A DNA stretch of 64,000 nt from Lachancea thermotolerans CBS 6340 (taxonomy: Eukaryota > Ascomycota > Saccharomycetes > Saccharomycetales > Saccharomycetaceae), in NCBI RefSeq assembly GCF_000142805.1, contig NC_013080.1, forward strand, positions 744,001 to 808,000. The letters run 5' to 3'. The position numbers and the translations under genes were made by a program. Under the pieces are notes generated by a model. It did no database searches. It saw only the letters and a list, made by a program, of their open reading frames with translations, and was not told the DNA's origin. This document shows, in pieces, positions 27,171 through 39,222 of this stretch; the first letter of the stretch is position 1; every line of letters starts with the position of its first letter.

Positions 27171-29357
27171 ATGAACTTCCTGTTCAAATCCATCTCCGGG
27201 TTTCAGTTCCCGTACTCGCTGGAGTCAACTCCAAGCGTCACTACGCCCATTTGGGAGGCCACCAACGGTCACAGAAAGTCTGACTCTCTTCCTGTGACTG
27301 TGTTCAGCTTCCAGAAGCAAAGAAATGGAGCCTTAGATGCAATGATCGCTAACGCAGTGCATTATGCAAAAGTTTTGAAGCTTCCAGGCATCCTGCGGGT
27401 CGTTGACGTTCTGGACACCAATCAAAACACGGCTTACGTTGTCACTGAGAGGGCACACATACTGGACACCAAAGGCCTCAGTCAGCATGCGTTGAGCTTG
27501 GGTACCCTCCAAGTGGCTGAGACACTTGAGCTTCTTCACGCCCAAGCGAAAGTTGTACTGGGAACGCTCTCCAGAGGTACCGTGTTTGTCAACGAACGCG
27601 GTGAATGGCGCCTTTTCGGCCTCGAGTTGTGCTCGAAAATTTCGGACCTCTCTCACATGAAACAGAATGTGAGCTCGTACCTGTCATTCGTTGCGGGCTC
27701 CGGCCTTGAAGTTCAGATCTCGCCCTCATCTGCCGCAGATGCTGTCCTACTTTCCAAATTCATTCAATCCATTTACTCCCATCCGCCGTCCGAATGGAAA
27801 CCCCTTCTAGTTGGGTTAGAACAAGGCAGACTGACACTTTCACAGTTTCTTGCGCGTTCCAAGAATACGCAACCTTTTCAGTCGCCGTTGATTGCAATGT
27901 ACCAAGATCTCAGAGAGTTCCATATAAAAGATCCTCAAGGCAAGGTAGTGGCGATGTCGGACCTTCAACGCAATATTATGGATGACCCTACAGTTTTAAG
28001 AGGTAGCACACCAGGTTTCGTCGAAGGCCACCTTATCCCTGAAATATCTCAGTGCATTGCATCGATATTAGGGGCTCAGAAAACACAGGCTTTGACTGCT
28101 ACTAGTGCAAATGTCATAACGTTTGTTGCGTCCATCATGGAGCTTACATGCTCTGATGACCCTGTCACAGACTCGGCGTCAGTTTTTGCTCACTACGTCA
28201 AACCGCTTATCTTTGAGAGTTTCAAATCACCCGACAGACAGCTGCGTTTCTTGTTGCTGGTCTACTTCGCAAACTACCTCGAAAAGCTCACTAACAATGA
28301 GGTCTCAGATCGCATATTTCCTCATTTCGTTCAGGGGCTTGCTGATTCGGACGCAACAATGAGGATTGAAACTTTGAAGAAGATACCCGATGTCACGCCC
28401 CTAATTACCGAACGCCAACTGAACAACGACCTGCTGAGACACTTGGCTAAAACTCAAGTTGATGCGGATGTCGAAATCAGGACCTGGACTATCCTCACCA
28501 TATCAGGGCTTTCGAAAAAGCTTTCCCCCTCCAACAATCGATCAGGTATTCTCGCTACTGCATTTACGAAATCTCTCAAAGATCCACATGTGAAGCCTAA
28601 GCTGGCTGCTCTTTACGGCCTTGAAACTTCGCTTGAGCTTTTTGATGTGACGACTATAGCAAACAAGATTCTGACAGTAATCGCGCCTGGCCTACTCGAC
28701 AGTAATGGGCAAGTTAGAAGGAAAGCAAAGAACCTTTTTAGGCTCTATCTTTCTAAACTGGAAGGGGAGACAGATCAAATCCCAGCTGACGATAGCGAGG
28801 AAGTTGAGGTTGATTTTGACGCAAGCTTGAGGAAAGAAAATGGGCAAGTAATCCAGCAATTCATGAGCAATTTGAAACTTTCAACGCCGCCAATAATGTC
28901 ACAGCCGCAGACTCATGATCTTGCTGAGAATACTGGAGATGATGAGTGGGCTCAAAATAATGATGAATGGGCTCAAAATAACGATGAATGGGATGATGAT
29001 GAAGGCTGGGAAGGTGATCTGGTTGATGATATCGACGCTGGCTTGAGTAAACCAACTCAGGAAACAAAAGGCGGCCACCAGGCTAAGGTACACATCGGAC
29101 AAGTTAAAATTCAAAAATCATGGAATAAAGACATCGAAAATGATGACTGGGACTCGTGGGACCAGCCTGCCGATTTGAGTACAAAAGCTGCGTCAAAGAC
29201 TTCTAAGCCACCGACTTCCAAGGTCACCGCCAAAAGGACGATTATAAAGGCTTCAAGGCAAAAAAAAGATCAAAAACCAAATCCAATAGCTGAGAAAGCT
29301 GAAGTTTTCGAAGGGTTCGAGAACGATGGCGACGATGGATGGGGAGACGACTGGTAA
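27171..29357 (+). CDS. CEX1: Cytoplasmic tRNA export factor Cex1 (SCYL family)
   Basis: A 728-residue SCY1-like pseudokinase with HEAT repeats that receives aminoacyl-tRNA at the nuclear pore and passes it to eEF1A. I chose the ATG of NFLFKSISGFQFPYSLE, because the homologue starts in the same way; an in-frame ATG 51 codons upstream would add an unconserved stretch. The kinase-like part (about 1-280) contains LFGLELC and EFHIKDPQGK. The HEAT region has GLTDSDAT-like GLADSDATMRIETLKKIPD and AALYGLETSLELFDV. The tail has a heptapeptide repeat DEWAQNN and an acidic WGDDW end. Synteny: YOR112W. Confidence 0.95.
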   Translation: MNFLFKSISGFQFPYSLESTPSVTTPIWEATNGHRKSDSLPVTVFSFQKQRNGALDAMIANAVHYAKVLKLPGILRVVDVLDTNQNTAYVVTERAHILDTKGLSQHALSLGTLQVAETLELLHAQAKVVLGTLSRGTVFVNERGEWRLFGLELCSKISDLSHMKQNVSSYLSFVAGSGLEVQISPSSAADAVLLSKFIQSIYSHPPSEWKPLLVGLEQGRLTLSQFLARSKNTQPFQSPLIAMYQDLREFHIKDPQGKVVAMSDLQRNIMDDPTVLRGSTPGFVEGHLIPEISQCIASILGAQKTQALTATSANVITFVASIMELTCSDDPVTDSASVFAHYVKPLIFESFKSPDRQLRFLLLVYFANYLEKLTNNEVSDRIFPHFVQGLADSDATMRIETLKKIPDVTPLITERQLNNDLLRHLAKTQVDADVEIRTWTILTISGLSKKLSPSNNRSGILATAFTKSLKDPHVKPKLAALYGLETSLELFDVTTIANKILTVIAPGLLDSNGQVRRKAKNLFRLYLSKLEGETDQIPADDSEEVEVDFDASLRKENGQVIQQFMSNLKLSTPPIMSQPQTHDLAENTGDDEWAQNNDEWAQNNDEWDDDEGWEGDLVDDIDAGLSKPTQETKGGHQAKVHIGQVKIQKSWNKDIENDDWDSWDQPADLSTKAASKTSKPPTSKVTAKRTIIKASRQKKDQKPNPIAEKAEVFEGFENDGDDGWGDDW
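28941..29003 (+). repeat. 21-nt tandem repeat encoding DEWAQNN in CEX1
   Basis: Two full copies, starting at 28941 and 28962, and a third copy that diverges after DEW. Copies differ at synonymous sites, so the repeat is not brand new. It lies in the acidic, disordered tail. Confidence 0.85.
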
Positions 29358-29448
29358 GTAAGCGCGCTTATGCGCAATATCCTTTGGTTATTGATTTATA
29401 AAGCTAATATACAGCAAAATTTGAGGCTACAAGTAGCCACCAATTTAT

Positions 29449-31847
<2,399 letters not shown>

Positions 31848-31894
31848 TCACTTTCTGTGGTTTGAGTGAGGAAAGAAGCAAGGTTTTTCTTAGT

Positions 31895-31962
31895 GCGATG
31901 AGCTCTTTATATATTAAAAAAACAGCCAGTTTTTTTTCAGCCAAAAGAAATTTCGCGATGAG
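31895..31962. promoter_or_regulatory. Two PAC boxes in the DBP2 promoter
   Basis: GCGATGAG is found at 31895-31902 and 31955-31962, 72-139 bp upstream of the DBP2 start, both continuing as GCGATGAGCT (the full PAC consensus). A TATA stretch (CTTTATATATTAAA) lies between them. This places DBP2 in the ribosome-biogenesis regulon. Confidence 0.82.
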
Positions 31963-32114
31963 CTTGATGTTCAAGAAGCGACATGTGTGAAAGCCGCCGC
32001 GTCGCGCCCGAGGAGTGCTCTGGAATCCGATTGACAGTCAAGATTCTTTCTTAGGGCTTTTAAAGCTATATTTTGAATGTAATATTGTACATATTATGCG
32101 AGAAGGAAGGTCGT

Positions 32115-32555
32115 TTACATCTCGCGAATGCGTTGGGTGAACTTGTCTTCGACGGCGTCGCACAGGTCCATGAGATCTTGGAGACCTTTCTGTAGAACTT
32201 CCACAGCAGTGAACTTCCCGTACGTTTGTATCCTGAGGTTCAAGAGCGTTTCACTGGGGTGGGGTATAGAGTAACCGCAGAACTCAACATCTGGGTTCTT
32301 CATGATGATGTAGCGGAGCGCGTTTCCGAGCGTGTGGTCTTCCTCGGAAATCTGGAAAGACGCGCAAGTGCCGTCTTCAGATGTAGCGCTCGAGAGTAGT
32401 CTAATCTTCTCTTTGTCGGCATCTTCTTCTGCTTCTTCTTGCTCATCGGCAACCATGTCAACATCCTCAGCACCGTTTTGAACCGATTCGCCAGCGTGCA
32501 CAATCTCCTCCGTGTTTACTTGAGCATCAGGCTCTTTGACATCGCCGTTGGCCAT
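32115..32555 (-). CDS. RPC19: RNA polymerase I and III shared subunit AC19
   Basis: A 146-residue alpha-like subunit that pairs with AC40 in RNA polymerases I and III. After an acidic N-terminal extension, the core has CASFQISEEDHTLGNALRY, the alpha-motif shared with Rpb11 and bacterial alpha, followed by NPDVEFCGYSIPHPSE and a C-terminal helix. Start and length match the family (YNL113C). An A/T palindrome TGAAATTTTTTCA at 32625-32637, about 70 bp upstream, resembles the RRPE element, which would suit its role. Confidence 0.96.
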   Translation of the reverse strand: MANGDVKEPDAQVNTEEIVHAGESVQNGAEDVDMVADEQEEAEEDADKEKIRLLSSATSEDGTCASFQISEEDHTLGNALRYIIMKNPDVEFCGYSIPHPSETLLNLRIQTYGKFTAVEVLQKGLQDLMDLCDAVEDKFTQRIREM

Positions 32556-32869
32556 ATTGTAGGTACTTCTCTTTGCTTCGCGCGCCCGTTCTGCTGCCCT
32601 TCTTGACGAGAATAAGAACTTGATTGAAATTTTTTCAGCTTACAAGGACAAGACGTACGGAAGGATGGGAGGCACTAGAGTGGCACCTGCGAAGAAGAAG
32701 ACTCGGATGGCGGTCTGAGCTCTTCTGGGCTGTAGTACTCTAAAGCCATGAACCTGTCAGGTGTGTTTTAGTTTAAGCTTGGATGCAAATTTAGTTATTT
32801 ACAGAGTCCGACTCGAAAATTACCTGTAGTTACTGAATTATTACACATGAGATGAGGAGAGTTGAAGTC
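32556..32869 (-). promoter_or_regulatory. RPC19 promoter and CAR1 3' region
   Basis: A 314-bp spacer. Besides the RRPE-like palindrome near RPC19, nothing else was recognised. It is the point where synteny switches from the YNL/YOR to the YPL/YOR block. Confidence 0.5.
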
Positions 32870-33832
32870 TTACAGCAAAGTCTCTCCCAAAGCACAGCGA
32901 GCGACGGCGCAGCCAGCTGATACGGTGTCTAGGACATGCATGTCGTGAACGGCGAGTGTTGGGTTGACTTCGACAACGTCCAAAGCTACCAACTTACCCG
33001 TTTCAGCGACTCTTTCGGCGACAAAGAGACCTTCTCTTAGCGTCAGACCACCTCTGACTGGAGTTCCGGTAGCAGGAACAAACAGGGGGTCCATGGCATC
33101 GACGTCGTAGGACAGGTGGATTGGGCAGTCACCGTCTGGGTTGATGGCCTGCAAGGCCATCTCGATCACGTGGTTGAGGCCAAAACGGTCCACGTGGTAC
33201 ATGGAGAAGGCTGGGATGTGGTTCTCTCTCAGAATGCGCTTCTCACCTGCGTCCACGTCACGTAGGCCGATGTATGCAATTTTGTTGGGCTTCACGCACT
33301 TGGGCACCCACTGCAGGGAGGGAGGTGTGTTCTCGGAGTCGAGGCCCATCAAAAACGAGACGGGGCAGCCGTGCAGGTTACCGGAGTCTGTGGTGGATGG
33401 AGTGTTGATGTCTGCGTGAGCGTCGATCCACAGTACGCACGCGTCGGGGTGCTTCTCGAAAACCGCGGCGATGGACCCAATGGCGACAGAGTGGTCGCCG
33501 CCGATGGTCACGGGCATTTCACCGCGTTCCAGCACTTTTTTCGCAGATTCGTAGATTTGCTTGGTGGCCTCACCGACAAGCTGTGGTCTCTTGACGATAC
33601 CCCACACGTCGGAGGTGTCAGTCTCCTTACGCTTCTCGTAGTCGTCGCTAGCGAGTGGCTCCTCGATGGAAGTTGTCCAGCCGAGTTCCTGCAGATCTTG
33701 CCTTAGGCCCTGTCTCAGCATGTACTTGGGGCCGTCTTCCACGCCGGACTTTCCCTGGCCGCCTGAGAAGTTAGCCAGCACTAGACCGGCCTTTTTGTTT
33801 GGGTACAAATCGAAACTAGGTTCTGTCAACAT
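32870..33832 (-). CDS. CAR1: Arginase
   Basis: A 320-residue manganese enzyme splitting arginine into ornithine and urea. Metal-binding motifs are intact: [18 protein letters not shown] and [22 protein letters not shown] is also typical. Length is within the family range. In S. cerevisiae CAR1 (YPL111W) lies beside PEX25 (YPL112C), as here across the tRNA gene. A TATA sequence at 33933-33938 lies about 100 bp upstream, with a CCCCT stress element just before it. I could not identify an Ume6 URS1 site with confidence. Confidence 0.97.
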   Translation of the reverse strand: MLTEPSFDLYPNKKAGLVLANFSGGQGKSGVEDGPKYMLRQGLRQDLQELGWTTSIEEPLASDDYEKRKETDTSDVWGIVKRPQLVGEATKQIYESAKKVLERGEMPVTIGGDHSVAIGSIAAVFEKHPDACVLWIDAHADINTPSTTDSGNLHGCPVSFLMGLDSENTPPSLQWVPKCVKPNKIAYIGLRDVDAGEKRILRENHIPAFSMYHVDRFGLNHVIEMALQAINPDGDCPIHLSYDVDAMDPLFVPATGTPVRGGLTLREGLFVAERVAETGKLVALDVVEVNPTLAVHDMHVLDTVSAGCAVARCALGETLL

Positions 33833-35020
33833 TGGTGTGAATGTGTAGAGTGTTTGAGGTCAGTGTGAGTGTTTGAGAGCTCTATGCTTCTGCTGGATAT
33901 CTCTCGAGAATAGTTCTGTACCCCTGCCGCTTTATATACATTTTACGTGTCTCCATCACCTGTACTTGGCGTCAATGTCTGTGCTATCGGAAACGTCTAT
34001 ATTGCCTTTGGTCTGTTTTGTAGCACTAAGTGAAAAAACAAGCGAAGCTGCAAATGCCGCGTGTGGCAAGATTGTGGCGTAGATTCTGATTATAATGTTT
34101 TTGCCCGGCTTGAGCGGGGTTTCAAGAGGGCGCAGACAGGTCTCATCACAGCCAACTTCGACGCAGGCAGCAAGCACGCGTGTACGGACCTACTATGTAA
34201 GAGAAAGAAGCTGCAGCAAGAGAAAGAAGCACTACGACGGCGTGCTTCGAGGTCTGAGGCACCAGGAGCCCTGTAATGCAAAAGGGTCTCTTTATAGCGC
34301 CAAGCAACGAAGCGATCGTGACTGCTGCTGTTTCCTAAAACTTTGTTCGAGCATTCGATGTCGAAGGTCGAAGACTAGTTATCGGAAATTACTCTGCACG
34401 ACAACCTGGCCTCTAAAAGAAAGCGACGGCGACCCACCATTGTTATTTTCGTGGATTGTGATGTCAACAAATATCGCATTACATAATTTCTGCCTTTGTG
34501 GGGGTCTGATCACGTGAGGAAGAGAACTGTAAGGCTACTCGGCCTCGGTGGCAGATCGTTCTTTGGTTGGGGGCGGGCGCCATGGTTGGGCTTTGGCGTG
34601 GCCTTTGTAGCTTTGGGCTCAAGAGCGCCGATGGCTTTGTTCGGCGTTGCTCGCGGAACTTGGCTCAGATAGCCGGGAAAAAAGGCGCGTATCTTATGTT
34701 CGGATATTCTATGTAGGAGATCGCAAAAGCCATCTTGGGCCGGACGGCCTTCTCACGACTCTTTATACCGCGCGACAGCTCGGGTTGAGAATATATACTG
34801 CCACCGCTGATACCTACCGTGAGCCTGGAGAACGCCCAACGGCAGTCCGGCTCACAACCAGGCAATCTTTTACTCTCGGTCCGACAGCAAGCGAGTTAGG
34901 CCTTCTGCGCTGCAATTAAAGCACATCCGGTGCTGGTTTGGATGATACTTGATAATGTCGCCTTCGAAACTTTAATCTGCTGCTCTGTACCTACTGTGTC
35001 GCTTTTATTCTCAATCAATT
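33833..35020. other. CAR1 upstream region, 1.2 kb without protein genes
   Basis: This spacer holds the CAR1 promoter and the 5' flank of the tRNA gene. One CACGTG is at 34511-34516, followed by a G-rich patch (GGTTGGGGGCGGGCGCC) near 34565. Open frames across it have no protein-like features. Nothing else recognised. Confidence 0.45.
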
Positions 35021-35092
35021 AGCGCCGTGGCGCAGTGGAAGCGCGCAGGGCTCATAACCCTGATGTCCTAGGATCGAAACCTAGCGGCGCTA
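35021..35092 (+). tRNA. Initiator tRNA-Met (CAT anticodon)
   Basis: A 72-nt cloverleaf without intron and with anticodon CAT. Initiator marks are visible: an A1-U72 end pair (AGCGCCG with CGGCGCT), three G-C pairs at the base of the anticodon stem (GGG and CCC around CTCATAA), and AUCG instead of TPsiCG in the T loop. It equals the S. cerevisiae initiator except in the T stem, where CTAGG/CCTAG replaces CTCGG/CCGAG, a compensated base-pair change. A T run (35096-35102) follows as the RNA polymerase III terminator. Confidence 0.97.
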
Positions 35093-35095
35093 TTA

Positions 35096-35102
35096 TTTTT
35101 TT
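35096..35102 (+). terminator. RNA polymerase III terminator of tRNA-iMet
   Basis: Seven consecutive T residues starting four bases after the tRNA end, the usual Pol III stop signal. Confidence 0.9.
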
Positions 35103-35250
35103 GTTTGGACTTTAGTGATGATACATCTTCTAGTTTTGAAAGTCATTCCTCGATGAGCCCGTTCCCCCAATTCCGCAGGCTTTACAACAACCAGCTACAC
35201 GGGCTAGAAGACAACCAGTATTTTAAGGCTGGAGGCTCGGCCCGCTAGAA

Positions 35251-36438
35251 ATGGAATCTCAGTTGTACGAAGGCTTCCACAGCTCGCAAAGACTAGTGGA
35301 CGAATTCAACATGTTGCAAGATAATCAGCCCATCTCCTTCACGGAGAAGGACAGCAGCGACGAGGAATCTACAGCAGAGGAATCGCAGGAGCTGCAAGAG
35401 GTCAAGCACTCGCATGCCGTGCATCACAGCGCAGTAGTGGTGCGAAACATCGACGTTCTTAACCACATATTCGGGACCCTGGGCGGAAAGGACCGGCTAG
35501 CGAAGATTCTCAAGTATGTGCTGGACCTCGTCAAGCTCTTCGTATCGCGCAGCCGGATCGGTATCACGCGCTGGGACCCACAGGTGCTCGAGCACTACTC
35601 CAAGGTCCTTGCGCAGCTTAATCTGCGCCTCCTCTTGAGGCACCCGGCTACCATCGCCAAAATAATGGTAGTCGCGGGTCTGCGCAACTTCGAGGCCAAA
35701 GCCTCCTTGGTGAGCTCTAACCTAAGTCTTTTCAGGCAAATCCTCAGGTTCGGCGGCACGCCTTTCCGCGTGGCTGCTCTTTGGAGCAAGATCAATCTCA
35801 CCACGCATCAGATCGCGGCAGCGCGCGCCAAACCTGCATCAGCAGCCGACAGCCATACGCTCGCGGTGATCAACAAGCTTTGGCTGAACGAAGCCTCCCT
35901 GGGGGATTTCATAGACCTGTACTACGGAGTGATGGACGAGCTTATGCTCCTCCACAAGTTCAAGGTGTGGCACCACCCTGGCCTGTACACATGGGTTGCA
36001 AAGCACGAGTCTCTCTCCTGGTACTACGATATTATGCTAGGTTTGAAAAAAAACTGGTGTTCTCTACAGCAGCTAAACCGTGCGCAGCTTGAGCTCAGCA
36101 TTCAAGAACAAGTGAAGAAGCGCGCCCTGGAGCTTTCGTCAAGGCTACAAGGGAAGACTGCCTCCCCCATTAAGCAGCAACTTCTCCAAGATCTTCAGAC
36201 TGGGCAAGAGCACAACGATCAATTCTCTAAGCGCATCCGCGACATTGAGCGCCAACGAAGAGTGGTTATTCTGGACTTGGTTAGGCTCTCTTTTGACTTC
36301 CTCGCCGACACAACTGACGTTTTCAACTTAAAAACGCCTCCAGGGACGTATGCCGTGCTATCTTTGGCCTCAGGCCTCACGGGTCTTGTGAAACTCTGGG
36401 GGAATGCTAAGAGAGAACTATCAGAGTCTGTAGTATAA
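35251..36438 (+). CDS. PEX25: Peroxisomal membrane peroxin Pex25
   Basis: A 395-residue protein of the Pex11/Pex25/Pex27 family controlling peroxisome proliferation and de novo formation. After an acidic N-terminal segment, the family block begins at NHIFGTLGGKDRLAKILKYVLDL, an amphipathic Pex11-type helix, followed by NLSLFRQILRFGG and a C-terminal hydrophobic region (YAVLSLASGLTGLVKLW). Length equals Pex25. S. cerevisiae has the WGD duplicates PEX25 (YPL112C) and PEX27 (YOR193W); this is their common counterpart. It is the first protein gene after the tRNA. Confidence 0.93.
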   Translation: MESQLYEGFHSSQRLVDEFNMLQDNQPISFTEKDSSDEESTAEESQELQEVKHSHAVHHSAVVVRNIDVLNHIFGTLGGKDRLAKILKYVLDLVKLFVSRSRIGITRWDPQVLEHYSKVLAQLNLRLLLRHPATIAKIMVVAGLRNFEAKASLVSSNLSLFRQILRFGGTPFRVAALWSKINLTTHQIAAARAKPASAADSHTLAVINKLWLNEASLGDFIDLYYGVMDELMLLHKFKVWHHPGLYTWVAKHESLSWYYDIMLGLKKNWCSLQQLNRAQLELSIQEQVKKRALELSSRLQGKTASPIKQQLLQDLQTGQEHNDQFSKRIRDIERQRRVVILDLVRLSFDFLADTTDVFNLKTPPGTYAVLSLASGLTGLVKLWGNAKRELSESVV

Positions 36439-36670
36439 GTAATGAAGATTTGGGGTACCCAGCAACTGTCTAGTTTTGCCACGCAAAAAGCTTAGGAGGT
36501 TTTTGGGCAATTCATGATGGCGCACAAGGGCAAACACCAAATGACCAGGGTTCTCCACACTTTTTTTTTCGGTGATATTTTTTTCCTGTCATTAACGTCC
36601 TATTTAGAACGCGTGTTGATCAGTTCACAAACTCCAGGGCCCTGAACTAATTCATAACAACTCAAGCTCA

Positions 36671-37825
36671 ATGGCTAAAAAACCGGGGGTGTTGATTCCC
36701 TTCAAAAACCGTGTAGAAGTGGATGATAGTCTACCAGAATGGAAGAGGTTGGAAGAGCATGTCGACTTCATCAAGTATAAAATTACAACAAAAGAGGATT
36801 TTAAGGTCGCCCTGGCTCGATCTAACGTTGAATGCTTGTGGATCACAGAGGATCTCTTCACTTACCTTGGAAGCCCAGCCGAATTCTATGATGATTATTC
36901 CTCTAGCTTGAAACTGATTGCAGTTCCTTGGGTCGGAACCGACTTCTTAGACGGACCTAAATTGAAGAGAGAAAAAGGCATAGTAGTGTGCAACATTGGT
37001 CCCAGTGCCGCTAGCAATGTGGGAGAATTGGCTCTCTTCCTCGCACTCAGCTGTTTCAGGATGACGTCCTTCTTCGAGCATTGTTTCAGATTTGTTCACA
37101 GAGGCCAGCCTGGGCAATGTGCAGAGTACGTAGGAGGCAAGAAGCACGCGCTAACTGCTTCGAGTGCTACGGGCGGCGAGCACCATTACCCATTTCCCGA
37201 AAAGTTTACTCGTGAGCAGGCTCAAGTTGTGGACTTGTCTAAAAATTACACAATTGCTGGGAAAACTATAGCATCGCCTAACGGTAAAACTGCCCTTATT
37301 TTGGGATTCGGCTACATTGGTCAATCTATCGGAAAAAAGTTGTGCTATGGGCTCGATATGAAAATCCAATACTTCAAGAGATCGGGGCCTGTTTCCAAGG
37401 ATATTTTAGGGTACCCAGCGAAATACTGTAGTACTTTAGAAGACCCTGAGACTTGGGTCTCTGCAGACCTTATTGTTCTGGCACTTCCAGGGCATTCGTC
37501 GACTCAAAACGTAATTAATGCCAAAACATTGAGCATGTGCAAAGATCAGGTCCGCATTGTCAATGTAGGGCGTGGCTCTTGTATCGACGAAGATGCTCTT
37601 TTCCAAGCACTGGAGTCTGGCAAAGTTGCTAGCGCAGGATTGGATGTTTTCAAAAACGAAAGTACCAAGGTGGACGAGCGCTTTTTTGATCGGTGGGATG
37701 TGACGCTTCTGCCACATATCGGAAGCACCGTTTCGGACATGGTAGGACGTCAAACACTGGTTACACTCCAAAATGTCGAGGATGTCTTGGTGAAAAACGG
37801 ACGTGGGCTGTATCCCTGCAACTAG
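36671..37825 (+). CDS. D-2-hydroxyacid dehydrogenase, glyoxylate/hydroxypyruvate reductase type (YPL113C orthologue)
   Basis: A 384-residue NAD(P)-dependent dehydrogenase. The Rossmann motif is LGFGYIGQSIG, the substrate-binding arginine sits in VNVGRGSCIDEDALF, and the catalytic histidine is in LLPHIGSTVSDM. The region GPSAASNVGELALFLALSCFR is the usual interdomain signature. The family reduces glyoxylate and hydroxypyruvate. Position next to PEX25 matches YPL113C. Exact substrate cannot be read from the sequence. Confidence 0.9.
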   Translation: MAKKPGVLIPFKNRVEVDDSLPEWKRLEEHVDFIKYKITTKEDFKVALARSNVECLWITEDLFTYLGSPAEFYDDYSSSLKLIAVPWVGTDFLDGPKLKREKGIVVCNIGPSAASNVGELALFLALSCFRMTSFFEHCFRFVHRGQPGQCAEYVGGKKHALTASSATGGEHHYPFPEKFTREQAQVVDLSKNYTIAGKTIASPNGKTALILGFGYIGQSIGKKLCYGLDMKIQYFKRSGPVSKDILGYPAKYCSTLEDPETWVSADLIVLALPGHSSTQNVINAKTLSMCKDQVRIVNVGRGSCIDEDALFQALESGKVASAGLDVFKNESTKVDERFFDRWDVTLLPHIGSTVSDMVGRQTLVTLQNVEDVLVKNGRGLYPCN

Positions 37826-37891
37826 CATGAAGTCAAGCCAATAGTCATTCAGCAGAAAAGGTATTAAACTCTAAATAATTATACATACTTT

Positions 37892-38566
37892 TCACCATTC
37901 CGTTTCGCCTTGGGCCCTTTGAAATGCGTAGTCCTTGTGGTTTATAGTAGCCAAGCCATCTTTTAGATTGCACTTCCACTTGTTTTTCACCCTTAGTACC
38001 TTTTCGTACAGGCACAGCACTATATTTTCGTCCTGGCCCTCATCCTCACCCGAGGAATTCAGATAGTCGTCTTCCGAGTCGTCGAGGTCCGAGTTAATCT
38101 CATCCGTGTCAAGCAGTGCACTCTTCTTAGCTTGTTTTGCCTGGAGTTTTAATTGCTCCGCAATTTCGCCGTCTGGATCCTCCATGCTTAGCTCAATTTC
38201 TTGTTTCGGCTGTTCTTCGTGCTTGCTCTGTGTCATCAACGGCTGCTGCTGTGCTTGCTGCTGCTGCGACTGCGATTGCTGCGCTTTGTCCTCGCCCGAC
38301 GAAAGTGCAGGTATTGCCAGTCCTTGCGAGTCGAGGAGGCTTGGTGCTATATTAGAATTATTCAGCGATGTGCCCAACGCACCCTCGTCCTCAGGATCCC
38401 ACATAAACTTCGCAACGCGGCTCTCTGAAAGCTTTGTTTGCCATACCAGTTTCAGATCCTGTAGCGTTTGTTCATCGATACCGGCACTTTCGAAGTCCTC
38501 TCTTACTTCGTTTACCACGTTCTCCACAATGGTCTCATAAGCCCTGGCTCCTTCTTGATTGGACAT
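37892..38566 (-). CDS. TOA1: TFIIA large subunit Toa1
   Basis: A 224-residue general transcription factor subunit that stabilises TBP on the TATA box. The N-terminal four-helix-bundle part is AYETIVENVVNEVREDF with the following WQTKLSESRVAKF. The C-terminal beta-barrel part ends with KNKWKCNLKDGLATINHKDYAF and QRAQGETEW. The linker is Gln-rich then acidic. It is clearly shorter than the S. cerevisiae protein, and all the loss is in the disordered linker. Synteny: YOR194C, beside SLK19. Confidence 0.95.
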   Translation of the reverse strand: MSNQEGARAYETIVENVVNEVREDFESAGIDEQTLQDLKLVWQTKLSESRVAKFMWDPEDEGALGTSLNNSNIAPSLLDSQGLAIPALSSGEDKAQQSQSQQQQAQQQPLMTQSKHEEQPKQEIELSMEDPDGEIAEQLKLQAKQAKKSALLDTDEINSDLDDSEDDYLNSSGEDEGQDENIVLCLYEKVLRVKNKWKCNLKDGLATINHKDYAFQRAQGETEW

Positions 38567-39222
38567 CTCAGAGTGCTTTCAGACGCCTTTAAAATCAACC
38601 TTTATTTCTCTGTCCATATAAATTAGACGAATTCTCCTTTACTTTCAATTTTTTTTCATTCTTCATATCACTATTTGAAGAACAAGGAGAGCGAAGGTGA
38701 ATCAAAGACATAGTAAAGTAAATCTTGGACTCTTGTAGAGCCTTGCTTGAACCGCACTTAGACGAAAATGAGGGCTAGCATTCAAAAGCGACTTGACCTG
38801 CTTTTGTACCAATTTCTTGCGAATACATGGTTCCAATTTCTTGTGAACACATGGTTCAGTCGACGTCCGGATCCACAGTCCGCTTCTGGGCACGAGGCGG
38901 GTGTGACGGTTAATCACAGTTTTCATAGTCCGTAATCCAATATCAGTAATGAAGGCCATCTGCTATCCTGGGGCGAGAAGCGCGCACTTTTTGCGTGTCT
39001 GGATGCTCTAGAAGGATGTTTTGAACGTCAATCGTAGGGAGTCCTATCGTTATTCAGTGTTGGAAGCGCAGTGGAGCGAGACCAAGGCGTACTCTGCTCT
39101 TTTCCTCTCATTCGAATACGATGCTGTGCCCGTCTTCATCTCTCAAAATCTTACCTCAAGAGTATGGCGATCGCGTCAAAAACCTATCGCTTTAACTCCT
39201 CCGGAAGAGCAGGACAGCTACA
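38567..39222. other. TOA1-SLK19 divergent intergenic region with small tandem repeat
   Basis: A 656-bp spacer serving two divergent genes. It holds a 24-bp tandem duplication (38809-38832 and 38833-38856, two mismatches). An 85-codon ATG frame on the minus strand (38702-38959) crosses the duplication and repeats EPCVHKKL as EPCIRKKL; I do not recognise the product and cannot say it is real. Confidence 0.5.
38809..38856. repeat. 24-bp direct tandem duplication
   Basis: CCAATTTCTTGCGAATACAT then GGTT, followed by a second copy with two transitions. The two copies are immediately adjacent. Confidence 0.9.

Noticed and set aside
33873-34919. Several 60-140 codon frames in the CAR1 upstream region
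   Set aside because: They overlap each other on both strands, lack preferred codons and show no protein features.
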